NCBI GenBank assembly: GCA_902806335.1
Contig: CADCWG010000021.1
Span: 1 to 42,699, forward strand
DNA length: 42,699 nucleotides
DNA from: an uncultured Thermomicrobiales bacterium
GTDB taxonomy: Bacteria; Chloroflexota; Chloroflexia; Thermomicrobiales; UBA6265
Reading direction: 5' to 3'
The notes beneath the pieces were generated by a model. That model worked only from the letters and a program-made list of their open reading frames with translations. It ran no database searches and had not been told where the DNA came from. This document shows, in pieces, positions 8,019 to 15,448 of this stretch (within the stretch, counting starts at the first letter, position 1; every line of letters begins with the position of its first letter). A program made the translations under genes and the position numbers.

Positions 8019-10546
8019 TGGCGCGGCGCAGGCGTATCCCCTACGACCCCCCGGCGAACCGCAAGCGCGGTCGCCGTTCCCGCCTGCCGCTGGGCGCCGA
8101 CCAGCTCTTCCTCTCGCGCCGGATGTTCCTCGTCAAGGGCGCGGTCACCGCCGCCTTCACCGCGCTGGCCGCCAAGCTCGGCCACATGCAGGTGATCCAG
8201 CGCGACGAGTTCCAGGCCGTGGCGCGCCAGAACACCAACGTGACCCAGCGGATCGCCGCGCCGCGGGGCCTGATCTACGACCGGGCGGGTCGGCCGCTGG
8301 CGACGAACAAGACCGCCTACCAGGTCCGGATCGTGGTCGAGGCGTTGCCCGATGAGGGCACCCCGGAGCGACAGCGCGTCCGCAACGCCCTCATCTCCGA
8401 GCTCGGCCTGCCCGACGCCCTGGTCCTCGACCCCAACGCGATCCCCGCCGCCGAGCGCGAGGCCACCTACGCTCGCGTCGCCGAGCTGCGCGGCCGCGTC
8501 GGCGACCAGATCAAGACCTCCGTCGAAGCCACCAAGGTGGCGGCGAACGCCAACTACCTCGTCCTGCTCGAGGACGCGCTGAGCATCGACGCCGCCGCCA
8601 AGTACCGCGAGGAGACGCGCCGGCTGCCCGGTCTCCTGGTCATGAACATCCTCGACTACCAGCTGGGCAACGCCAGCCAGCGGGAGCGGGTCGTCGTCAA
8701 GACCGACGTGCCGCGCGAGATCGCGCTCAAGATCGAGGCGAACCGGCTCTACCTCCCCGGGGTCGAGATCGACAACAGCGTGCTGGTCCGCGAGTACCCC
8801 GCCGGGCCTGTCGTCTCCCACCTGCTCGGCTACGTCGGGCTCGTCGACCCGACCAAGCTCGAGGAGGAGAAGGAGGCGTCCGGCGAGCGGAAGTACGTCA
8901 TCGACGACATCGTCGGCAAGGACGGGCTCGAGCTGACGCGGGACGACGACCTCCGCGGCCGGAAAGGTCTCCGCACCGTGATGCAGGACGCCCATGGCGT
9001 CGAACTGGGGCTGGTCCCCGGCACCGACGAGGTGCCGCCGGTCCCCGGCCAGAGCCTGAAGCTGACGGTCGACCTCGAGCTCCAGGCGGCCGCCAGCCGT
9101 GCGCTGCGTGGGGCGGCCCGCTTCTCCAAGCTGGACCGCGAGGAGAACAAGAACACCAAGAACAAGATCTGGCCGAAGTCGGGGGCCGTGGTCGCGCTCG
9201 ACCCGCGCAGCGGCGAGGTGCTGGCGCTGGTCAGCTACCCCAGCTACGACAACCGGCTCTTCATCGACGGCGTCTCGCAGGCCAAGTGGGAAGAGCTCAA
9301 CGCGGACGGCGGCGAGCGCCCGTACTTCAACCGTGCGATCGCCAGCTCCCAGCCGCCCGGCTCGACGCTCAAGCTCTTCAACGCCGCCGTCGCGCTCGAG
9401 GAGGGGACGATCACCCCGGAGTCGACGTTCTCCTGCAAGGGGGCCATCAGCATTCCGCTCACCGAGGACATCTCGAAGGGCGACGAGTGGCCCTGCTGGA
9501 TCGAGACCCCGGGCGGCCACAAGGACCTGAACGTCTACGAAGCGATGATGAAGTCGTGCGACATCTTCTTCTACAACCTCTGCACCCCGGGGACGCCGCT
9601 GGAGGGGTCCAAGGAGAACCTTTACTACTTCGACTACGACAAGACCGCCGGCAAGGTGGTCTCCATCGACAAGCACTACTTCAAGGGTCTCGGCATCAAG
9701 AAGCTGCACAAGCAGCTGACGGACCAGTTCTGGTTCGGACAGCGCACCGAGCTGGATCTCCCCGGCGAGGAGCCGGGCGTCGCGCCGAACCCGGACTGGC
9801 TGTTCCAGGAGCGGGGCGAGTACTGGTCCGCCGGGACCACGATCAACACCGCGATCGGCCAGGGGTTCTTCGAGACGACGCCGCTCCAGCTGGCGGTCAA
9901 CACCGCCGCCCTGGCCAACGGCGGGACCATCTTCAGGCCCCGGCTGGTCAAGGAGGTCGTGCCGCCGTCGGCCGCGGCGGACGCCACGCCGGCGTCCGCC
10001 GCCGACGGGGCGCCCCGTGAGCTCGTCGGCGAGGCCACCAAGGCGGACCATCTGCGGAAGCTGAAGATCAAGCGGGAGCACCTCGACGTCGTCCGGGACG
10101 CCGCCTTCCGGGTGGTCAACGACCCCAACGGCTCGGCCAACCACGCGCTGCGGAACGACACGAACGAGTCCATCACGAAGTGGCCGCTGACCAACCCCGA
10201 CGGGACCGAGGACACGATCCTCGTCGCCGGCAAGACCGGCACCGCCGAGGTCGGGCAGCCGAACCAGGACGGCAAGTACGACAACCAGCACGCCTGGTTC
10301 ACCTGCTTCGCTCCCTACGACGAGCCCGAGATCGTCGTCACCGCCCTGCTCGAGTTCGGCGGCGAGGGTGCCAACTTCGCCGTGCCGATCGCCGACGCGG
10401 TGCTGCGCGCCTACTTCGAGACCACCGGCAAGCGTCCCCGAGGGACCGTCCTGCGAAAGGACAAGACCCCGGTCTCCGACACCGATCCGGACCCGAAGGG
10501 CTGGCTGCCGAAGCCCGGCTCGACCCACAGCGCCGTCGAGGACTAG
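8018..10546 (+). CDS. mrdA: Penicillin-binding protein 2 (MrdA), elongasome transpeptidase with a Tat-like N terminus
   Basis: Class B PBP of 842 residues that crosslinks peptidoglycan during elongation. The N-terminal pedestal contains RIAAPRGLIYDRAGRPLATN and the LLGYVGLVD block. The transpeptidase domain has the SxxK motif STLK with Ser449 (QPPGSTLKLF), the second motif S513-C-D (MKSCDIFFYNL) and K739-T-G-T (AGKTGTAEVGQP). The ATG at 8018 overlaps the mreD stop. The N terminus is unusual: a very basic 35-residue leader precedes SRRMFLVK (33-40) and a short, only mildly hydrophobic stretch, which matches the twin-arginine S-R-R-x-F-L-K consensus. Whether it is a Tat substrate or simply a basic-flanked signal anchor is unknown. 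Length is above the usual 600-650 because of insertions around the transpeptidase core. Confidence 0.94.
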   Translation: MARRRRIPYDPPANRKRGRRSRLPLGADQLFLSRRMFLVKGAVTAAFTALAAKLGHMQVIQRDEFQAVARQNTNVTQRIAAPRGLIYDRAGRPLATNKTAYQVRIVVEALPDEGTPERQRVRNALISELGLPDALVLDPNAIPAAEREATYARVAELRGRVGDQIKTSVEATKVAANANYLVLLEDALSIDAAAKYREETRRLPGLLVMNILDYQLGNASQRERVVVKTDVPREIALKIEANRLYLPGVEIDNSVLVREYPAGPVVSHLLGYVGLVDPTKLEEEKEASGERKYVIDDIVGKDGLELTRDDDLRGRKGLRTVMQDAHGVELGLVPGTDEVPPVPGQSLKLTVDLELQAAASRALRGAARFSKLDREENKNTKNKIWPKSGAVVALDPRSGEVLALVSYPSYDNRLFIDGVSQAKWEELNADGGERPYFNRAIASSQPPGSTLKLFNAAVALEEGTITPESTFSCKGAISIPLTEDISKGDEWPCWIETPGGHKDLNVYEAMMKSCDIFFYNLCTPGTPLEGSKENLYYFDYDKTAGKVVSIDKHYFKGLGIKKLHKQLTDQFWFGQRTELDLPGEEPGVAPNPDWLFQERGEYWSAGTTINTAIGQGFFETTPLQLAVNTAALANGGTIFRPRLVKEVVPPSAAADATPASAADGAPRELVGEATKADHLRKLKIKREHLDVVRDAAFRVVNDPNGSANHALRNDTNESITKWPLTNPDGTEDTILVAGKTGTAEVGQPNQDGKYDNQHAWFTCFAPYDEPEIVVTALLEFGGEGANFAVPIADAVLRAYFETTGKRPRGTVLRKDKTPVSDTDPDPKGWLPKPGSTHSAVED

Positions 10547-10697
10547 GCGCGACGGGGACGCCGGGGGCAAGCGCGTCCCGCGTCCGGCCCTGCCTCCCCC
10601 GTCGCGCGGTGCTCAGACCGAATGCGGCTGGTCGGCGGTAGGATCGAGGATGAGGGCCCGGCCGTCTCCGCCCGGGGCCGAGCCGCCGAGGTGAGAG

Positions 10698-10780
10698 GCC
10701 CGGCGGGATTGGGGCCGGCTCGAGCCGGCCCCAATCCCGCCGGGCGAAGCGCCGGCGATCACCCGGATTCGGTATCGGAT
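10698..10780. repeat. 48-bp perfect palindrome plus an end module of the dispersed repeat family
   Basis: Positions 10698-10721 are the exact reverse complement of 10722-10745, giving 24-bp arms with no spacer and a central GCTCGAGC. Then 10751-10780 carries, on the minus strand, the repeat-end motif GAATCCGGGTGATCGCCGGC, preceded by ATCCGATACC. The same end occurs at 37102 on the plus strand. The palindrome could act as a terminator-like hairpin 150 nt after mrdA, but there is no T-tract. Confidence 0.75.
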
Positions 10781-10840
10781 GCCTGGTCCGACCGGGCCGG
10801 CGGGGACGCCAGCGGCCGGACGACGTTCCGCGGGGACACG

Positions 10841-11284
10841 ATGACCAGACCGCCTGCCCCGGGAGTCCCTCCCCTGCCCACCGGTCCGGCGCCGGCGCTC
10901 CACCACGTGGCGATGGTGGTCGGCGATCTCCGGGCGGCGACCGCTCGATACGCCGCGCTCGGGTTCCGACCGTCCGACCCCATCGCGGTTCCCGCCCAGG
11001 GAGTGGAGGTCGTCGCCCTCCGGGCCGGCGAGGGCTGGGTCGAGCTGCTCCGGCCGACCGACCCGGAGGGCGCCATCGGCCGGTTCCACGCCAGGCGCGG
11101 CGACGGCCTGCACCACGTCGCCTACCGCGTCCCAAACCTCGTCGCGGCCCTGGCCGACCTCGCCGCGGCCGGCGTCCGCCTGATCGACCCCGCGCCGCGC
11201 GATGGCCTCCACGGCTGGCGGATCGCGTTCGTCCACCCGGAGTCCTGCGCCGGCGTCCTCACCGAGCTCGTGGAAGTACCGTAG
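10841..11284 (+). CDS. mce: Methylmalonyl-CoA epimerase (VOC superfamily)
   Basis: Epimerase interconverting (R)- and (S)-methylmalonyl-CoA, 147 residues, cytoplasmic. Two VOC beta-alpha-beta-beta-beta modules are visible. The metal ligand His lies in ALHHVAMVV (about residue 22), the second in GDGLHHVAYRV, and the C-terminal Glu in GVLTELVEV. WVELLRPTDPEGAIGRFHARRG matches the EPLGxxSPIxKFLxKxG segment of the family, although the residues are divergent. ATG 10841 was chosen because it directly precedes the domain; the upstream in-frame extension covers the repeat. It is followed 707 nt later by the mutase subunit, consistent with propionyl-CoA or methylmalonyl-CoA metabolism. Confidence 0.88.
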   Translation: MTRPPAPGVPPLPTGPAPALHHVAMVVGDLRAATARYAALGFRPSDPIAVPAQGVEVVALRAGEGWVELLRPTDPEGAIGRFHARRGDGLHHVAYRVPNLVAALADLAAAGVRLIDPAPRDGLHGWRIAFVHPESCAGVLTELVEVP

Positions 11285-11740
11285 GGCCGACCGGCCGCTT
11301 CCCAACCCGCCTCGCTCGTCGGACTCCCCGCGGCGTGGCGATGCCTGGTTCCGCCCGGGGTCCGCCCGGGGTCCGCCCGGGGGTAGGTGCCGTGACCGCC
11401 GGCGTCGGGACGTCCTCGTGGCCCGCCGGTACCGCGGAGTTGTCCGTCTCCCTTTGGCCCGCCCCGACGAGCGGGCAGGTGAACTTATTCGCCGCGGGCC
11501 GATGGCCAGACCGGAGGAGTGAGCGGACGTCGGGCCGTTCCCCGGTGCGCTCGGGTCCACCATCCTCGCGCGACTGGACCGTCGGACGGGTCGACGCCAG
11601 CGGGCGGACGTCCGCTGGCCGGGTCGTCTCAACGGGACGTCGTGGGCTGGCGCCGCGGCGGCGAGCGGGCGTGGCCCGGGTCTTACCGAACCCGAAGGAT
11701 CGGTGGGGGGATGCGGGACGCGGGGGACGGCCGGGCTGAC
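11285..11740. other. Non-coding interval between the epimerase and the repeat copy
   Basis: This stretch holds no open frame that looks like a protein. The longest plus-strand frame (11335-11739) gives a low-complexity Arg/Pro/Ser sequence with no domain or good ribosome site. The triplicated phrase GTCCGCCCGGG near 11350-11380 and a relatively AT-rich patch around 11480 (GTGAACTTATTCGC) are the only notable details. Confidence 0.5.
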
Positions 11741-11840
11741 GCGGGGCAAGCCCCGGGGGCGGAGACGCGCGGGCGAAGCCGGCCAAGCCGGCCAGGCCGA
11801 CCGAGGTCGGCGGGCGGAGCGCCGGCGACCACCCGGATCC
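11741..11840. repeat. Copy of the dispersed intergenic repeat family (reverse orientation)
   Basis: It contains the hairpin GGGGCAAGCCCC (11743-11754), a GCCGGCC-AAG-CCGGCC module, and the end motif GCCGGCGACCACCCGGATCC (11821-11840). The end motif is the reverse complement of the GGATCCGG..GTCGCCGGC type end seen in the other copies. Confidence 0.6.
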
Positions 11841-11910
11841 CGGCCGACTCAGGGGACGGTGGCTGCCGCTCTCGGGTGGCGCCACGGGACGGGCACACGG
11901 CTGCCTCGCG

Positions 11911-11916
11911 TACACT
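11911..11916 (+). promoter_or_regulatory. -10 element candidate upstream of the mutase
   Basis: TACACT in GCGTACACTCGG lies 74 nt before the mutase ATG. The identical GCGTACACT precedes fabF at 22470. Confidence 0.35.
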
Positions 11917-11990
11917 CGGCGGCATCGCCGTCGCCACCCGGCCGGGCCCGGCCCCAGGTCTCGCCCGTCGGTCCGCCCCAGGAGCGCCCC

Positions 11991-13652
11991 ATGCCCGACC
12001 TCTCCCCGTCCGCCGCGGAGCCGACCACCCTGGGCGCCGCCGCCCCGGAGACGCCGCCGGTCGCGACGGAACCCCGCCGTGGGGATCGCGTCGTGACCGA
12101 CTCCGGGGTCGAGGTCAAGCCGGTCTACCGGGCCGACGACGCCCCTCCGGCCGAGCCTGACCCGGGGCGGTTCCCCTACACGCGCGGCGTCTACCCCACG
12201 ATGTACCGTGGTCGGCGCTGGACCATGCGCCAGTACGCCGGCTTCGCCTCGGCCGACGAGAGCAACCGCCGCTTCCGCCTCTTGCTCGCCCGTGGCCAGA
12301 CCGGCCTCAGCGTCGCCTTCGACCTGCCCACCCAGCTCGGCCTCGACGCCGACGACCCCCGCGCCGTCGGCGAGGTCGGCCGGGTCGGCGTCTCCATCAG
12401 CACCCTGGCCGACATGCGCCGCCTCTTCGCGGGGATCGACCTGGCGGCGGTGACGACCTCGATGACGATCAACGCGCCGGCGGCGATCCTGCTCCTGCTC
12501 TACCAGCTCGTCGCCGAGGAGCAGGGCGTCGACCCGGCCAGGCTCGGTGGCACGATCCAGAACGACATCCTCAAGGAGTACGCCGCGCGGGGGACCTACA
12601 TCTATCCCCCCCGGCCCTCGATGCGACTGGTGGTCGACACCTTCGCCTACTGCCGGGACGAGCTGCCGGCCTGGAACACGATCTCCGTCTCCGGCTACCA
12701 CATCCGGGAGGCGGGGTCGTCGGCCGCCCAGGAGGTGGGCTTCACCGTCGCCAACGGGCTCGCCTACCTCGAGGCCGCCACCGCCGCCGGGCTCGCGGTC
12801 GACGACGTCGCGCCGCGGATGAGCTTCTTCTTCGCGATCCACTCCAACCTGCTGGAAGAGGTCGCCAAGCTGCGCGCGGCCCGCCGCCTCTGGGCCCGGT
12901 TGGTGCGCGAGCGGTTCGCCCCCCGTGACCCGCGGTCGGAGATGCTGCGCTTCCACAGCCAGACCGGCGGCGTGACGCTGACGGCCCAGCAGCCGCTGAA
13001 CAACGTGGTCCGGGTCGCCTACCAGGCCCTGGCCGCGGTGCTCGGTGGGACCCAGAGCCTCCACGCCAACGGCTACGACGAGGCCCTCGCCCTGCCGACG
13101 GAAGAGGCGGCCACCCTGGCGCTGCGGACCCAGCAGATCCTCGCCGACGAGACCGGGGTCGCCGCCACGGCCGACCCCCTGGCCGGGGCCTACGCGGTCG
13201 AGGCGCTGACCGACGCCGTCGAGGCGGCGGCGCGTGAGTGGCTGGAGCGGGTCGAGGCCCAGGGCGGGGCGGTCGCCGCCGTCGAGCGCAACTTCGTCCA
13301 GGCGGCGATCGCCGAGACCGCCTACCGGAAGGAGCTGGCGCGCGAGCAGGGCGACGAGGTCGTCGTCGGGGTGAACCGCTACGCCGACGACGGCGACGGG
13401 CAGGGGGCGCGGGTCCCGATCCAGCGGATCGATCGCGTCGCGGTCGCCCGTCAGGTCGAGCGCGTCGCCACCTTTAAGGCGTCCCAGGACTGTGCCCGCA
13501 TCGCGGACGTGCTCGGCGAGGTGGAAGGCGCGGCCCGCGGCGACGCGAACCTCCTGCCCCCGATGAAGACGGCCCTCGCCGCGGGCGCGACCGTCGGCCA
13601 GGTCGCGGGCGCCCTGCGCCGGGTCTTCGGCGAGCACCGCGCGACCGGCTGA
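11991..13652 (+). CDS. Acyl-CoA mutase large subunit (methylmalonyl-CoA mutase family, catalytic domain only)
   Basis: Catalytic TIM-barrel subunit of a coenzyme B12-dependent acyl-CoA mutase, 553 residues. Motifs in order: [20 protein letters not shown] (substrate channel; the TMY tyrosine typical of methylmalonyl-CoA rather than isobutyryl-CoA enzymes is kept), [44 protein letters not shown], the [18 protein letters not shown] block, [18 protein letters not shown] and [33 protein letters not shown]. The length ends where the cobalamin-binding domain would begin, so a separate B12-binding subunit is required; none is in the window. The YHIREAG form is that of archaeal-type split mutases. ATG 11991 has CAGGAG upstream. 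An N-terminal 60-residue low-complexity leader precedes the domain. Confidence 0.9.
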   Translation: MPDLSPSAAEPTTLGAAAPETPPVATEPRRGDRVVTDSGVEVKPVYRADDAPPAEPDPGRFPYTRGVYPTMYRGRRWTMRQYAGFASADESNRRFRLLLARGQTGLSVAFDLPTQLGLDADDPRAVGEVGRVGVSISTLADMRRLFAGIDLAAVTTSMTINAPAAILLLLYQLVAEEQGVDPARLGGTIQNDILKEYAARGTYIYPPRPSMRLVVDTFAYCRDELPAWNTISVSGYHIREAGSSAAQEVGFTVANGLAYLEAATAAGLAVDDVAPRMSFFFAIHSNLLEEVAKLRAARRLWARLVRERFAPRDPRSEMLRFHSQTGGVTLTAQQPLNNVVRVAYQALAAVLGGTQSLHANGYDEALALPTEEAATLALRTQQILADETGVAATADPLAGAYAVEALTDAVEAAAREWLERVEAQGGAVAAVERNFVQAAIAETAYRKELAREQGDEVVVGVNRYADDGDGQGARVPIQRIDRVAVARQVERVATFKASQDCARIADVLGEVEGAARGDANLLPPMKTALAAGATVGQVAGALRRVFGEHRATG

Positions 13653-13661
13653 CCCCCGACA

Positions 13662-13700
13662 CCCCCGGCGACGCGGCGGCCCCACCGCCGTCGCCGGGGG
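13662..13700 (+). terminator. Hairpin terminator after the mutase gene
   Basis: The left arm at 13662-13679 and right arm at 13685-13700 pair as CCCCCGGCGACG/CGTCGCCGGGGG, with a one-base bulge and a further GGCGG/CCGCC, around a CCCCA loop. It starts 10 nt after the stop and is followed by GCCGTTTCG. The T-tract is weak, as often in very GC-rich genomes. Confidence 0.6.
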
Positions 13701-13800
13701 CGCGGCCGTTTCGCTCCCGATGGTGCGGCATCCGGGCCATCGCCGCCGCCCCGGCCGGCCGCCAGGGGGCCGACCTGGGCTGGCCCCGTGGACGAGGGTC

Positions 13801-13953
13801 TGATACGGGGCCCGGGCGATCGCCGGGGCTTCGCCCGGCGGGTCCGCGGCCGGCTTCAGCCGACGTTGTCCCCGAGCCTCTCACCTCGGGGCTTGCCCCG
13901 GGCGGGCGCGGAGACGACCAGATCCCGGATCCCGCCGGCGATTGTCCGGACTC
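13801..13953. repeat. Complete-looking copy of the dispersed repeat with inverted ends
   Basis: The left end is TGATACGG...CGGGCGATCGCCGG at 13801; the right end at 13934-13953 reads in reverse as GAGTCCGGACAATCGCCGGC. Between them are GGGGCTTCGCCC, GGCCGGCTTCAGCCG and CGGGGCTTGCCCCGGGCGGG modules, all hairpin-forming. It fills the space between two convergent genes (mutase and response regulator). Confidence 0.65.
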
Positions 13954-14109
13954 GACATGGGACGCGCCCGTGCCCGCATCCCCTCGGCACGCCCTCGGAC
14001 GGTCCGCCCGGTCCTTGGCACCGGCAGGGATCGGGAGGTCGGCGGCGGGGACCGCGCGCCCGCCGGCCCGCCCGCGGCCCGTGCAGGGATGACCCTGGGA
14101 CCGCGCCAA

Positions 14110-14862
14110 CTACTCGAGGCCGAGTTCGGCGCCGGCCAGCGGTCGCGGCCCACCGGCGTAGGGCTGCGGGCCGATCTCGGCCCAGCCCCGGATCACGGCG
14201 CAGCGCAGCGCCGACACCCGGTCGTCCACCTGCAGCTTGCGCAGCACCGACGTCATGTGGTTCTTCACCGTCTGCTCGGTGATGAAGAGCGCGTCGCCGA
14301 TCTCCTTGTTGGAGCGCCCCATCACCAGGCAGTCGAGCACCTCCAGCTCCCGCGCCGACAGGCCGGTGCCCCGGCCGAGCGTCGGATCACCGTCCCCGGC
14401 CGACGCACGGTGGTCGCCGAGCGCGCGGACCTCGCGGAGGACGCGCTGGGCCAGGCCGGGCCGCCCGAGCATCGCCTCCTGGAGCAGGTTCTGCCCGTTG
14501 AGGACGGCGTGGATGGCCTCGACGATCGCGCTCGGGTTGGAGTCTTTCGTCAGGAACCCGACCGCCCCGGCGCGGATCGCGGCGAAGAGACGCTCGTCGT
14601 CGGCGTACATCGAGAGGAACACGACCGCCAGGCTGGGCCGCTGCCGTCGCAGCACAGGGGCGACCTGGAGCCCGGTCACCCCGGGAAGCTGGACGTCCAT
14701 GACCACCAGGTCCGGGCGATGAATCGCCGCCCGCTGCACCGCCTCGTGGCCGGTCGCCGCCTCGGCGACCACCCGCAGCCGGGTGTCCTGCTCGAGCACC
14801 TTGATGAGTCCGCTGCGGAAGAACGGGTGGTCATCGACGACCATGATCCGGCGCCTGTACAC
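14110..14862 (-). CDS. NarL/LuxR-type two-component response regulator
   Basis: DNA-binding response regulator of 250 residues. The receiver domain (about 5-120) has the acidic pair D10-D11 in VVDDHPFFR, phospho-acceptor Asp56 in LVVMDVQLPG, the conserved Ser in VVFLSMYADDERLF, and Lys in GFLTKD. The LuxR helix-turn-helix (about 180-240) reads LSARELEVLDCLVMGRSNKEIGDALFITEQTVKNHMTSVLRKLQVDDR. The GTG at 14862 is preferred over the TTG at 14907 because GAAGGAG lies 7 nt upstream and it sits just before the receiver strand. No histidine kinase is adjacent, so this is an orphan regulator; its neighbour on the other side of the intergenic region is a divergent ketosynthase. Confidence 0.9.
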   Translation of the reverse strand: MYRRRIMVVDDHPFFRSGLIKVLEQDTRLRVVAEAATGHEAVQRAAIHRPDLVVMDVQLPGVTGLQVAPVLRRQRPSLAVVFLSMYADDERLFAAIRAGAVGFLTKDSNPSAIVEAIHAVLNGQNLLQEAMLGRPGLAQRVLREVRALGDHRASAGDGDPTLGRGTGLSARELEVLDCLVMGRSNKEIGDALFITEQTVKNHMTSVLRKLQVDDRVSALRCAVIRGWAEIGPQPYAGGPRPLAGAELGLE

Positions 14863-14930
14863 CGCGGGGCTCCTTCGTTCCGCCTTTCTCCGGCCGACCG
14901 TGGCCAATGCGGGTGCCCGATCGGGAGCGC

Positions 14931-14936
14931 ATCCTA
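14931..14936 (-). promoter_or_regulatory. -10 element candidate for the response regulator
   Basis: On the minus strand TAGGAT occurs 69 nt upstream of the GTG start. No clear -35 box is seen. Confidence 0.25.
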
Positions 14937-15044
14937 GTACGGGTGTGCCAACGGGGAAACGGCGCCGCTAGGCCAAAGGTCCGGGCTCGTCGGGCCACCC
15001 GGGCCCGACCGGTAGTCCCCCGACCGGCGCGGCGGGCCACTCGT

Positions 15045-15229
15045 CGCCGATCAGCGTAGCCTCGGCATCACACGGGGCACGGCTGGCTGCTGGGGTCCCG
15101 GCGCCGGCCCATCCCAGCCAGCCTGGGCCGGCTTCGGCCCCGTGCCCCCAGCCTCGGCCCCTGGCTCGGGCGGGCCCGGGCGACCCCGAGCGCCCGCCCC
15201 TCCGCCGATCGGCGTAGCCTCGGCGTCAC
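15045..15229. repeat. 27-bp direct repeat in the divergent intergenic region, enclosing a repeat-family fragment
   Basis: Copies at 15045-15071 and 15203-15229 match at 25 of 27 positions (CGCCGATC-A/G-GCGTAGCCTC continuing GGC-A/G-TCAC). They start 158 bp apart. The second copy begins with the perfect palindrome CGCCGATCGGCG. Between them (about 15113-15180) lies a decayed GGGCCGGCTTCGGCC / GGCTCGGGCGGGCC module of the dispersed family. Promoter-region duplication is one explanation. Confidence 0.6.
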
Positions 15230-15246
15230 CGGTCGCCGGGCCTCGC

Positions 15247-15252
15247 TATACT
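15247..15252 (+). promoter_or_regulatory. -10 element candidate upstream of the stand-alone FabF
   Basis: TATACT in GCTATACTCCCC lies 197 nt before the gene and 18 nt after the second 27-bp repeat copy, which could hold the -35 region. Confidence 0.35.
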
Positions 15253-15448
15253 CCCCGCTCACCTCGGGCGTCTCCCACCGGATCTCCGGCGGCACGGGGC
15301 CGCGTGGTCGGCCGGGGTCGCTGGCGTCACCGCGACCGACACGGCGTCGTGCCCCGCCCGGGAATTGCTGGACGAGCCGGGCCTCGCCCGTCGCCCCCGC
15401 GCGGGGGCATCCGCCCGCGGCGGCGCCGCGGGTCGGCCGGAGGGACCA

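Noticed and set aside
8041-8240. Hypothetical antisense gene at the PBP2 N terminus
   Set aside because: No ribosome site and it lies wholly within a confidently called gene.
7967-10570. Very long minus-strand frame opposite PBP2, and similar long frames opposite other genes
   Set aside because: Mirror frames arise from GC3-biased coding; their translations are Arg/Gly/Val-rich without domains.
10622-10840. N-terminal extension of the epimerase frame
   Set aside because: It is translated from the palindrome and repeat module; the VOC domain starts just after ATG 10841.
11335-11739. 134-codon plus-strand frame after the epimerase
   Set aside because: Low-complexity Arg/Ser/Pro composition, no ribosome site and no domain; typical of random open frames in GC-rich DNA.
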